Positions 1 through 5,832 are shown, numbered from the stretch's first letter. The stretch is 6,047 nucleotides of DNA from Oscillospiraceae bacterium (GCA_031260745.1 JAISKY010000178.1:1-6047), one strand, 5' to 3'. Numbers and translations: made by a program. The notes: generated by a model not told the origin, from the letters alone.

Positions 1-43
1 CGTCCTTACCAAGGACGCGCTCTGCCGACTGAGCTATAAGAGC
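1..43 (-). tRNA. tRNA-Thr(GGT), 5' half, cut by the window edge
   Basis: Read on the minus strand, this stretch gives a 7-nt acceptor strand (GCTCTTA), TA, a D arm (GCTC ... GAGC around AGTCGGCA), and an anticodon stem CGTCC/GGACG enclosing loop TTGGTAA. The anticodon is GGT (plus-strand acc at 8-10), which reads threonine ACC/ACU codons. The D-arm and anticodon-arm pattern is that of a normal bacterial tRNA-Thr. The window ends exactly at the 3' end of the anticodon stem, so the variable loop, T arm and acceptor 3' strand cannot be seen. Whether this copy is intact or truncated like the one at 226-268 is therefore open. No convincing promoter lies just upstream (positions 44-90). Confidence 0.8.
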
Positions 44-91
44 AAGCCTGTATTTGCAAGGGTTTGCGGGTTTCCCTTTCCCGTTTTACCT

Positions 92-143
92 TACCCATTA
101 TGTACCCACTACCCAAAAATATGGTTTATATCCATAGTGGGTA
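92..143. repeat. Cluster of TACCCA hexamers with inverted partner
   Basis: The hexamer TACCCA occurs in direct orientation at 92-97, 103-108 and 110-115, and inverted (TGGGTA) at 138-143. The inverted copy sits in a longer match: ccttaccca (89-97) pairs with tgggtaagg (138-146). An overlapping hairpin pairs cccac (105-109) with gtggg (137-141) and tatgg (120-124) with ccata (132-136). The cluster lies in the gene-free 182 nt between the two half-tRNA-Thr copies. Short spaced repeats beside a duplicated tRNA segment resemble protein-binding arms of an attachment site, but that role is inference and no recombinase gene is in the window. Confidence 0.5.
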
Positions 144-225
144 AGGCGGTTTTTGCGGCTGTTTTGGTATCTCTGAAAGCCTTGCTACAAGCCGCTTTGC
201 GGGTAATCTAACTCTTGGGGAAACA

Positions 226-268
226 CGTCCTTACCAAGGACGCGCTCTGCCGACTGAGCTATAAGAGC
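226..268 (-). pseudogene. Truncated tRNA-Thr(GGT), 5' half only
   Basis: This is an exact 43-of-43 copy of positions 1-43: acceptor 5' strand, D arm and full anticodon arm (anticodon GGT, plus-strand acc at 233-235). A normal tRNA would continue on the minus strand with about 5 variable nt, a T arm containing TTCGA and then TAAGAGC. Instead the sequence continues TGTTTCCCCAAGAG, and no TTCGA or matching acceptor strand occurs anywhere in 44-225. It cannot fold as a complete tRNA and is called a tRNA fragment. Identity with the first copy stops exactly at the mature 5' end (position 44 is a, 269 is g). It sits just past the tRNA-Tyr terminator, where a second tRNA of a Tyr-Thr pair might once have stood. 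Confidence 0.75.
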
Positions 269-287
269 GCACGACTATTCAAGCAGT

Positions 288-319
288 AAAAGCGCCGGGG
301 TTGCGGCATATTCCGGCGC
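288..319 (-). terminator. Rho-independent terminator of tRNA-Tyr
   Basis: On the minus strand GCGCCGG (319-313) pairs perfectly with CCGGCGC (298-292) around a 14-nt loop and is followed at once by TTTT (291-288). It begins four nt past the CCA end of tRNA-Tyr. This should end the tRNA-Tyr transcript before the half-tRNA-Thr copy. Confidence 0.8.
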
Positions 320-322
320 GAT

Positions 323-407
323 TGGTGGAGGAAGGTGGATTCGAACCACCGAAGTCTGAGACAACAGATTTACAGTCTGCCCCCTTTGGCCACTCGGGAA
401 TTCCTCC
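323..407 (-). tRNA. tRNA-Tyr(GTA) with encoded CCA
   Basis: This is a complete 85-nt class II tRNA. The acceptor strands GGAGGAA (407-401) and TTCCTCC (333-327) pair over all seven positions, followed by discriminator A and encoded CCA (325-323). The anticodon arm GCAGA/TCTGT encloses CTGTAAA, giving anticodon GTA (plus-strand tac at 371-373) for tyrosine UAC/UAU codons. The long variable arm contains a short GTC/GAC stem, as expected for bacterial tRNA-Tyr. The T arm is GGTGG TTCGAAT CCACC. It has its own consensus promoter at 428-456 and a terminator right after the CCA, so it appears to be expressed as a single-tRNA transcript. Confidence 0.97.
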
Positions 408-427
408 AAATCAATGTACCGCAGATT

Positions 428-456
428 AATATACCACACTCCGGCGTATTTGTCAA
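428..456 (-). promoter_or_regulatory. Sigma-70-type promoter of tRNA-Tyr
   Basis: On the minus strand a perfect -35 box TTGACA (456-451) is followed by a 17-nt spacer and -10 box TATATT (433-428). The mature tRNA-Tyr 5' end lies 20 nt past the -10 box, leaving a short leader for RNase P to remove. The box match and ideal spacing fit a strongly expressed stable-RNA gene. Confidence 0.88.
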
Positions 457-493
457 GCGTTTTTTTACAAAATATCACGAGCGTTAACCGAGC

Positions 494-523
494 CGCTCCC
501 CCCGACGCGAATCGGAGGGAGCG
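494..523 (-). terminator. GC-rich hairpin after the pilin operon
   Basis: gctcccCccga (495-505) faces tcggAgggagc (512-522), an 11-position stem with one C/A mismatch, extended by c494-g523, with loop cgcgaa. It starts 10 nt past the stop codon of the PilX-like gene, the usual place for a terminator. The minus-strand sequence after the stem (GGCTCGGTTAACG) is not U-rich, so this is a terminator-like or 3'-stabilising hairpin rather than a textbook intrinsic terminator. It also separates the pilin operon from the tRNA-Tyr promoter. Confidence 0.55.
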
Positions 524-532
524 CGTTTAAGT

Positions 533-2665
533 TTACGGCGTCGGCGTCGGTCTGTACAGGTTTTCATTTTTCGACCAGTTGACGAAAGTCACAAGGTCGT
601 TAAGGTTGCCCCACTCGTCCTCGTCCACGGAGTGAACTCCGAACGACGTAATTTTTAGGTAATCTCTTATATCTTTAGTTCCGGTAGTATCTTTCCAATC
701 GGTATTATCCCTTAAATACTCAATTATAGCTTTGATGTCGTCGGTAGTTGCGGCGGTTATGGTTGTACCTCCGGACATAGTAACAGTTCCCGCAGAAACC
801 ACCGTACAAATGGGAGTGCCGCCAATAACATTGACATTTCCTGTTGTAATAACAAGCCTTGTCGCTCCGTCAATACTGGGAATATCTCCATTTGAAATAA
901 TAATCTTTTTTCCGGTGTCATCTTGAAAAGTAAACGTACCACCAATACCCGAAATATCGGTGCGGCTGGTTACAAAACTCTCGTACGGACTGTCTATCAT
1001 ACCGCCGCCGACCGGGAAACCGCCTTTATCAACGCTGGAACCGTCGTTGTTTCTGTCATAGTATTGACCCGCCGTTTTCTTTGTTCCGCTGGTAATTGTA
1101 TATGACGCCAGATAACTATCGAATAAATAGTCGTTAGTAACGCCCATATCGTCGGACGAGCCCCTCATTGTTAAGTAATCTTTGAAAAATTGCTCGCGAT
1201 ACCCGGCGTTGGTAAACTCAATGTAAAAATATACTGTATTCGTACCCGCGACAAACTGCCGCTTATATGTGGTTACGTGATATTTATCTAAGCTGTTTCT
1301 GTTGCTCACTACCGCGTATTTCGCGGCGTCTCCATCATAATCTTCCGGGTATTCCGTCCATAGCCAACCGCCAATACCCCCGGTCGTATCGTCTTCTTGC
1401 GTTTTCAATAGAGGACTGGTTTCGCTTCCGACATACGGATTCGGTTTCGTGTCAAAGGAAGTTCCGCCGTCAAAACTGAGCAAGTGTGACGGAACCAAAA
1501 ACGCGAACTGGTCGCTTTGCACCGAAATTGACGTAGAAAGAGGATAAAAATAACTTGGGTCATTTGCCGGCTCAACGAACGCCCGCCCTGAAAGACTTAG
1601 GCTCGACAAACCACCTAAGTTTAATGTTGAGCCGCGTCCGTTTACCAATATCGCGCTGCTTTTGTTACCATTGACTGTGTCTCCGCCGACGCCGTAATAG
1701 TTACCGCTTAAAGCTACTCTGCTTGGATTTGCTTGCGTACCGTTTAGCCGCAAGTCGCCCCTGACAAATACATCTCCGGACGTGTTTGTTATGTTTAGCG
1801 TATCACCGGGACCAATCAAAATATTACCGTCCTTGTAACCTCCCGCAACACTGTCCTGAACACCATAAACGTACAACTTTTTAGCGTTAATAGTAGTTGA
1901 GCTTGAACCACCCGCCGATACAGCGTCCACTGCGTCAATATTGGCAGTCCATATTTTGTCGCCGATAATGGTACTGTTTGCCTGAAAAACTAATTTATCT
2001 TCCGCGACAATAACATAGTTTTCCAATTTCATTCCCTCGGTGGGAGCGGACGCCGTCTTGCCGATATTGATTTTTATATCGGTGTAGATTTCGTTGTAAT
2101 ATCCGCCCTCCGCGTACGACCACGGCAAGTCGCGCGTAAGCAGTATCGCTGTTATTTCGCCGTACGCCGTCAACGTGGCATCGTAAGCTCCCGCGCTATT
2201 GATAAAGACGTCCCAAACAGTATCGCTTCCGGTTGCAACAGGCAATGTCGTATTCAGCGCGCCGCTGCCGTTATACGTCCCTTTTATATACAAGTTGTGT
2301 AAATTACTTCCGGTGGTCGCTGTCTCGGTTTTCATTTCGTCCGCGAAAAACTCCAAAAACTTGTACGCAAACTTCGCGTTATCAAAACTTTCGGCTAAGT
2401 GCGTTTTCTGATACGTATACGCTCCGTCCAAAGCTCTGGACGCTACGTTTTGAAGCTCCGCTCTGGTGGTGTCAAGCGCGACCTCCGCGCCGTAGAAGTT
2501 TTCGCGGGTTTCGCGGTCGGAGCCTTTCATACTGACGTTGATAAAGCCCATATACAGCATAAGCGAGCCTAGCGTCGTGACTAGCGCCACGACCAACAGC
2601 ACCGTCACTAATCCGGAGCCTTCGTCGCCGACTTTCCTACGTAAGTTATTAATAATATTAGTCAT
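533..2665 (-). CDS. Large PilX-like type IV pilus accessory protein
   Basis: This 710-residue protein is anchored by one N-terminal hydrophobic segment (about residues 19-42), preceded by a short basic stretch (R9, R10, K11) and the residues DEGSG. This layout, followed by a polar helix with FYGAE at 57-61 and ALDTTRAEL after it, resembles the N-terminal region of PilX-like pilus assembly proteins. It lacks the canonical prepilin cleavage site with Glu at +5; Val-Thr-Val-Leu stands there, so cleavage by prepilin peptidase is uncertain. Roughly residues 215-360 and 590-640 are rich in short Gly/Ser/Thr/Val/Ile strands with G-N-hydrophobic turns, suggesting a beta-solenoid or beta-sandwich exposed outside the membrane. 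The protein ends in PTPTP. The ATG at 2665 is chosen because it follows AGGAGGAG by five nt; an in-frame ATG at 2710 lies inside the upstream gene and has no ribosome binding site. It is the second gene of the pilin operon, and function is inferred from the N-terminus and neighbour. Confidence 0.75.
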   Translation of the reverse strand: MTNIINNLRRKVGDEGSGLVTVLLVVALVTTLGSLMLYMGFINVSMKGSDRETRENFYGAEVALDTTRAELQNVASRALDGAYTYQKTHLAESFDNAKFAYKFLEFFADEMKTETATTGSNLHNLYIKGTYNGSGALNTTLPVATGSDTVWDVFINSAGAYDATLTAYGEITAILLTRDLPWSYAEGGYYNEIYTDIKINIGKTASAPTEGMKLENYVIVAEDKLVFQANSTIIGDKIWTANIDAVDAVSAGGSSSTTINAKKLYVYGVQDSVAGGYKDGNILIGPGDTLNITNTSGDVFVRGDLRLNGTQANPSRVALSGNYYGVGGDTVNGNKSSAILVNGRGSTLNLGGLSSLSLSGRAFVEPANDPSYFYPLSTSISVQSDQFAFLVPSHLLSFDGGTSFDTKPNPYVGSETSPLLKTQEDDTTGGIGGWLWTEYPEDYDGDAAKYAVVSNRNSLDKYHVTTYKRQFVAGTNTVYFYIEFTNAGYREQFFKDYLTMRGSSDDMGVTNDYLFDSYLASYTITSGTKKTAGQYYDRNNDGSSVDKGGFPVGGGMIDSPYESFVTSRTDISGIGGTFTFQDDTGKKIIISNGDIPSIDGATRLVITTGNVNVIGGTPICTVVSAGTVTMSGGTTITAATTDDIKAIIEYLRDNTDWKDTTGTKDIRDYLKITSFGVHSVDEDEWGNLNDLVTFVNWSKNENLYRPTPTP

Positions 2666-2670
2666 TTTAA

Positions 2671-2678
2671 CTCCTCCT
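2671..2678 (-). promoter_or_regulatory. Ribosome binding site overlapping the prepilin stop
   Basis: The minus strand reads AGGAGGAG, then TTAAA, then ATG (2665). Its first two bases are the last two of the TAG stop (2679-2677) of the upstream prepilin gene. The overlap fixes the start of the PilX-like gene and suggests that translation of the two is coupled. Confidence 0.85.
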
Positions 2679-3738
2679 AATTCGGGAATACGATTTTCGT
2701 ACTTTGCCATTGCGTCGTGCCATTGTCAAGCGTTATCAGGAACAGTCTGTTACTGCCCGGTTTGTATAGTCCCAACAGTCCTTGCGCTGTCGGATTCGAA
2801 GACACGCCGGTTTCGTTGTCCGGTGTTTTAATTATATCACTAGTGTTTTGTTCTACAAGAAACAAGTTCAAATCTCTTGCCGGAGGCGACGCTCCGGTAA
2901 CATCAGGGTCTGGAAAAGTCGGAGCATAAGTACAGTCAACATTCAATGTAGTTACATAGTCTTCTACGTCATATTTATTCGTCGCAGAATTATAAACCAA
3001 AAACGGAAAATAAGCAAAATATAAAGTGTCAATACCGTATATTTTGTTACCGCTTACAGTTTTGTCTTTTTCTAACTGCAACGGTCCATATTCAAGACTT
3101 ACTTCAATATCTTCAAAATCGGTAGCAGAATAAGTTTCACCCAAATCTGAATCATAATAATCATACTTATATAAATATGTGTATTTTGCCGAAATTAAAT
3201 AGTAATTCGTATCGGAAGTATTAACGTCAATAGTTATATCTACCGTGCGCAGTAAATCATCATAATAAACCGTAATTTCATCAAGCTCTCCGGCATTGAC
3301 GCCGGTGGTAACTTCTTTTACAAATACCTCCGGAGTATGCGTTAAACTATACCCATTACTTTCTTCTACTTCGCTGACGTTTACCCAACAGATGTTAGCT
3401 GAATGTTCCGGCTGCGCTACTATCGGCTGACTGTTAATATCATCTAAGTCCACAGTCACGCCGGTTGTGCCGACTGTGTAACTTCCGGTCGCGTCCAGCG
3501 TAATTGTAGTACCGGCAGTCGGTGTGTATGTACCTTCCGCGCCGTAGGCATCGTCGTCGCTTTTTACTTCTTCCATATCGTTGGCTAACGTGTTCGTTTC
3601 AGTGTCCATCTGCTTTCCTTTCAGCGAGAATTGCGCCGACGTTACGAACATATGCAGAAGCGGACCGATTACCAGCCCGACTATCGCAATCGCGATTATA
3701 AGCTCCAGCAAGCTGAAACCTTTATTATTCTTGCTCAT
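2677..3738 (-). CDS. Type IV prepilin (minor pilin/pseudopilin-like)
   Basis: This 353-residue protein has a class III signal: a six-residue basic leader then G7|F8-S-L-L-E12, with Glu at mature position 5, followed by a hydrophobic helix to about residue 33. Prepilin peptidase should cut after G7, and the helix would first hold the protein in the membrane and then pack in the pilus core. The remainder is an acidic, Tyr/Thr-rich globular domain with only two cysteines (C117, C269) that could form a disulfide. At 353 residues it is longer than typical major pilins, which favours a minor or tip pilin. ATG at 3738 is preferred, since AGGGG lies 7 nt upstream; the in-frame TTG at 3744 is only one nt from that site. 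It is the first gene of a two-gene operon with the PilX-like protein. The central coding part (about 2940-3260) is visibly more A+T-rich than the pyrF and reductase genes. The type IV pilin class is certain, the exact role is not. Confidence 0.9.
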   Translation of the reverse strand: MSKNNKGFSLLELIIAIAIVGLVIGPLLHMFVTSAQFSLKGKQMDTETNTLANDMEEVKSDDDAYGAEGTYTPTAGTTITLDATGSYTVGTTGVTVDLDDINSQPIVAQPEHSANICWVNVSEVEESNGYSLTHTPEVFVKEVTTGVNAGELDEITVYYDDLLRTVDITIDVNTSDTNYYLISAKYTYLYKYDYYDSDLGETYSATDFEDIEVSLEYGPLQLEKDKTVSGNKIYGIDTLYFAYFPFLVYNSATNKYDVEDYVTTLNVDCTYAPTFPDPDVTGASPPARDLNLFLVEQNTSDIIKTPDNETGVSSNPTAQGLLGLYKPGSNRLFLITLDNGTTQWQSTKIVFPN

Positions 3739-3760
3739 TGACAAACCCCTTTCGAGCGTC

Positions 3761-3793
3761 TTACCGCGCGCGTTTTTCCGACCGCGGCGGTAA
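3761..3793 (-). promoter_or_regulatory. Strong hairpin in the pilin operon leader
   Basis: On the minus strand TTACCGC (3793-3787) pairs with GCGGTAA (3767-3761), and CGCG (3786-3783) pairs with CGCG (3772-3769), with one bulged base at 3768 and a 10-nt loop. It lies in the predicted 5' leader, about 12 nt before the AGGGG ribosome binding site. No U-run follows on the minus strand, so it is not an intrinsic terminator in that direction. It could affect translation or mRNA stability. A second small hairpin, CGCAC/GTGCG, sits upstream at 3816-3828. No known riboswitch class is recognised. Confidence 0.45.
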
Positions 3794-3860
3794 ATCGCGT
3801 TTCATATATGCTCTGCGCACCAAGTGCGAATATTTATACCTCTTCTTATGTATTACTCGT

Positions 3861-3889
3861 ATTATAACACAAAAACTTTAGCCTGTAAA
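3861..3889 (-). promoter_or_regulatory. Sigma-70-type promoter of the pilin operon
   Basis: The minus strand carries -35 TTTACA (3889-3884), a 17-nt spacer and a perfect -10 TATAAT (3866-3861). Transcription would start near 3854, leaving a leader of about 115 nt before the prepilin ATG at 3738. The -35 box lies within the 7-nt loop of the hairpin at 3872-3900. Confidence 0.8.
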
Positions 3890-3900
3890 GCTAAAGTTTT
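3872..3900 (-). terminator. Terminator-like hairpin upstream of the pilin operon
   Basis: aaaactttagc (3872-3882) and gctaaagtttt (3890-3900) form a perfect 11-bp stem with a 7-nt loop. On either strand the downstream arm ends in TTTT; on the minus strand a fifth T follows. It is 115 nt past the reductase stop codon and is the best terminator candidate for the pyrF-reductase transcript. It is A+T-rich, with few G-C pairs, so termination may be incomplete. The same DNA holds the -35 box of the pilin promoter. Confidence 0.6.
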
Positions 3901-4014
3901 CAAATTATTACTTTTTTTCATATTAACTTTCGCGAAATTGACGTGATATTATCAAATTTGCCGAAATAAACGCGATTTAGTTCTTGCGGCAATGTCGGTT
4001 GACAAATTATTACG
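3901..4014. other. Non-coding A+T-rich spacer after the reductase gene
   Basis: No supported gene is seen. It contains a perfect 10-bp palindrome tttcgcgaaa (3928-3937), an 8-bp palindrome caaatttg (3953-3960) and tgata-t-tatca (3944-3954). ttgccg (3958-3963) can pair with cggcaa (3987-3992) over a 23-nt loop. These are possible operators or weak 3'-end structures upstream of the pilin promoter, and none is decisive. Confidence 0.35.
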
Positions 4015-5043
4015 TCATATCGTCACTTTTCCCGCGACAATAGCTTCAAAGTCTTTCAGGTTTTTTCTCAGCAGCGTCGGAGTATCCAATCCGTACGGAC
4101 ACGCTTGCTTACACTGTCCGCAGTCAACGCACTCGTTAACCTGCCGCATCATACGCTTGCCCTGCTCCGAAAGATGACCCGCGCTTGGGCTGCGCCGGAT
4201 AAGCTGAATCATTCGCGCCGCCGTAGCGACCTGAATCTGAGCCGGACAGCCCGGCATACAGTACCCGCAGCCGCGGCAGAACTCGCCGGCAAGCTCCTTA
4301 CGGTCGCGAGCTATCGTTTGCTCAATCTCTCCGGTCAGTGTCGGCGGCGTTGAGGAAAACGAGATAAACTCATCAAGCTCGCTCTCGCGCTGAACGCCCC
4401 AAATCGGCAGCGCGTTAGGCACGGTGTTCAGCCACGCGTACGCCGCCGCGCCGCTTGTAATCAACCCGCCCGAAAGCGCTTTCATACATACGAATCCAAC
4501 GCCAAGCTCCTCGCACAGTTTTACTAACGCTAAATCTTTATCGCCCGCGAGGTAACTGAACGGAAATTGCAGAGTATCGTACAATCCGGAGCGTACCGCT
4601 TCCTCCGCGACCGGCAGCCTATGGTTCGTAATTCCGATATAGCGGACTTTACCCTGCTCTTTCGCTTTCAGCATAGCGTCGTACAGCCCGTGGCTGTCGC
4701 CCGGACGCGGCACGTAGCCGGGATTGTGGAACTGGTAAACGTCAATGTAATCGGTTTTCAGCTTTTTCAGGCTCGTGTGCAGTTGCTCCCAAAATCCGTC
4801 GGCGTCAAACGACATCGTTTTAGTCGCGATTACAATCTTATCGCGAATATCGGACATCGCAAGCCCGATTTTTTCCTCGCTGTCGCTGTACCCTCTAGCG
4901 GTATCAAAGTATGTCCAACCCGCGTCATACGCTTTCCTAAGCAGTTTACCCGCGTACGCCGCGTCAACGCGCTGAATCGGCAACGCTCCGAACGCGTTCT
5001 TATCCGAAACTATCCCGGTTCGCCCTAATTTTACTGTAGACAT
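4015..5043 (-). CDS. Aldo/keto reductase with C-terminal 4Fe-4S domain
   Basis: This 342-residue cytoplasmic oxidoreductase has an N-terminal TIM-barrel of the aldo/keto reductase family. The expected catalytic tetrad is present: D47 (YFDTA), Y52 (RGYSDSE), K75 (IATK) and H106 (YQFHNPG). The family usually reduces carbonyls with NAD(P)H. Downstream are two cysteine clusters, C256-x2-C259-x2-C262-x3-C266-P and C305-x2-C308-x2-C311-x3-C315-P, a ferredoxin-like arrangement expected to bind two 4Fe-4S clusters. Such Fe-S aldo/keto reductases are common in anaerobes, and their substrates are mostly unknown. ATG at 5043 directly follows the pyrF TAA, with AGGGGG (5058-5053) nine nt upstream inside pyrF, so the two are very probably co-transcribed and translationally coupled. 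No pathway link with pyrimidine synthesis is evident. Family assignment is firm; the substrate is unknown. Confidence 0.95.
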   Translation of the reverse strand: MSTVKLGRTGIVSDKNAFGALPIQRVDAAYAGKLLRKAYDAGWTYFDTARGYSDSEEKIGLAMSDIRDKIVIATKTMSFDADGFWEQLHTSLKKLKTDYIDVYQFHNPGYVPRPGDSHGLYDAMLKAKEQGKVRYIGITNHRLPVAEEAVRSGLYDTLQFPFSYLAGDKDLALVKLCEELGVGFVCMKALSGGLITSGAAAYAWLNTVPNALPIWGVQRESELDEFISFSSTPPTLTGEIEQTIARDRKELAGEFCRGCGYCMPGCPAQIQVATAARMIQLIRRSPSAGHLSEQGKRMMRQVNECVDCGQCKQACPYGLDTPTLLRKNLKDFEAIVAGKVTI

Positions 5044-5832
5044 TTACTTAATCCCCCTAAATGCTTCTATCATATCCTGAGCGGCTTTTCTTGGGTCAGC
5101 CGCCGCGATTATTCCGCGCGAATTGTTAACGACCACCCCGCCGCCGTCCGCGTTAAACGCCGCCGCAATATCCTTAGCCGTTCCGCCCTGCGCGCCGTAA
5201 CCCGGCACAAGAAAAAACGTAGTTGGGAATTTTAACCTAAGCTCCTTCAGTTGCTCCGGATAAGTCGCGCCGACTACGAATCCCAAATGTTCCGAGTCAT
5301 CAAGCGCGTCAAGCGTTTTCGCGACGCTAACGTAAACGGATTCTCCGCTGTCCGTAAGTAAATCCTGAACCTCGCCCGACGACGGATTGGAGGTTTTCAC
5401 CAACGCGAATATAGCTTTGTCGTTTATTTTCGCAAGCTCCAAAAACGGCTTGATTCCGTCCGAGCCTAAATACGCGTTAACAGTCAACGCGTCGCACTCA
5501 AAGTCGCTACCGCTTGAGAAATACGCTTCGGCGTACGCTTCGGCGGTGGAGCCAATATCGCCGCGCTTCGCGTCAAGGATTACGTACAGACCTTTTTGAC
5601 GCGCATATTTAATCGTCTTGCTAAGCGACTCCAGTCCGCCTAGCCCAAACGCCTCGAAAAACGCCGACTGCGGTTTTACACTCGGAACAATATCGTAAAC
5701 CGCGTCAATCACACGCTTATTGAAATCGAACAGCGATTCGCCGCCGTTCAGCATAGACGCTCTAGGGTCAAGCCCCGCGCATATTGGCGCGTTTTTAGCG
5801 TCAATCAGTTTTTGCAGCCGTGAAAACGACAT
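5044..5832 (-). CDS. pyrF: Orotidine-5'-phosphate decarboxylase
   Basis: This 262-residue cytoplasmic enzyme makes UMP from orotidine 5'-phosphate, the last step of de novo pyrimidine synthesis. The catalytic D-x-K-x-x-D array is D87-A-K89-R-G-D92, within LDAKRGDIGSTA. Other conserved elements are the N-terminal AGLDPR (D22), SVKPQ (K53), VGATYPEQ (187-194), and the phosphate-binding PGYGAQGG (210-217) with NNSRGI (R239). The length and the GDIGSTA and PGYGAQGG motifs match the longer type 2 PyrF branch rather than the shorter E. coli-like form. ATG at 5832 has GGAGGA at 5841-5836 with a tight three-nt gap. Upstream is an ABC exporter gene, 68 nt away with a palindrome in the gap; downstream the Fe-S reductase starts with no gap. 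No other pyr gene is in the window, although pyrF often adjoins pyrK and pyrD in related bacteria. Confidence 0.97.
   Translation of the reverse strand: MSFSRLQKLIDAKNAPICAGLDPRASMLNGGESLFDFNKRVIDAVYDIVPSVKPQSAFFEAFGLGGLESLSKTIKYARQKGLYVILDAKRGDIGSTAEAYAEAYFSSGSDFECDALTVNAYLGSDGIKPFLELAKINDKAIFALVKTSNPSSGEVQDLLTDSGESVYVSVAKTLDALDDSEHLGFVVGATYPEQLKELRLKFPTTFFLVPGYGAQGGTAKDIAAAFNADGGGVVVNNSRGIIAAADPRKAAQDMIEAFRGIK

Noticed and set aside
44..268. Intron-interrupted tRNA-Thr (group I intron)
   Set aside because: The break is at the end of the anticodon stem rather than in the loop, the interval is only 182 nt, no 3' half with TTCGA follows, and the next sequence is another 5' half.
275..478. 67-codon minus-strand open frame
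   Set aside because: It runs straight through tRNA-Tyr, its terminator and its promoter, and has no ribosome binding site. It is a chance frame over an RNA gene.
2666..2710. Longer start for the PilX-like protein (ATG at 2710)
   Set aside because: It lies inside the prepilin gene without a ribosome binding site, while ATG 2665 follows AGGAGGAG at a good distance and puts the hydrophobic anchor near the N-terminus.
3739..3744. TTG start for the prepilin at 3744
   Set aside because: It would be one nt from the GGGG of the ribosome binding site. ATG 3738 is seven nt away and gives a normal short prepilin leader.
3739..3860. c-di-GMP riboswitch in the pilin leader
   Set aside because: Considered because such riboswitches occur before pilus genes, but the conserved core expected for the GEMM class is not visible. 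Only generic hairpins are seen.
3928..3960. Palindromes tttcgcgaaa and caaatttg as operators
   Set aside because: They are short, lie upstream of the promoter at an undefined distance and in A+T-rich DNA where such palindromes arise easily. They are noted only as part of the spacer.
4567..5028. 153-codon plus-strand open frame
   Set aside because: It lies wholly antisense to the reductase gene, whose family motifs are unmistakable. The product shows no recognisable domain, so it is a shadow frame. The other plus-strand frames at 732-1479, 2199-3024, 3581-3793, 3992-4353, 4775-4975 and 5387-5599 are all or mostly antisense to clear genes and were rejected likewise.
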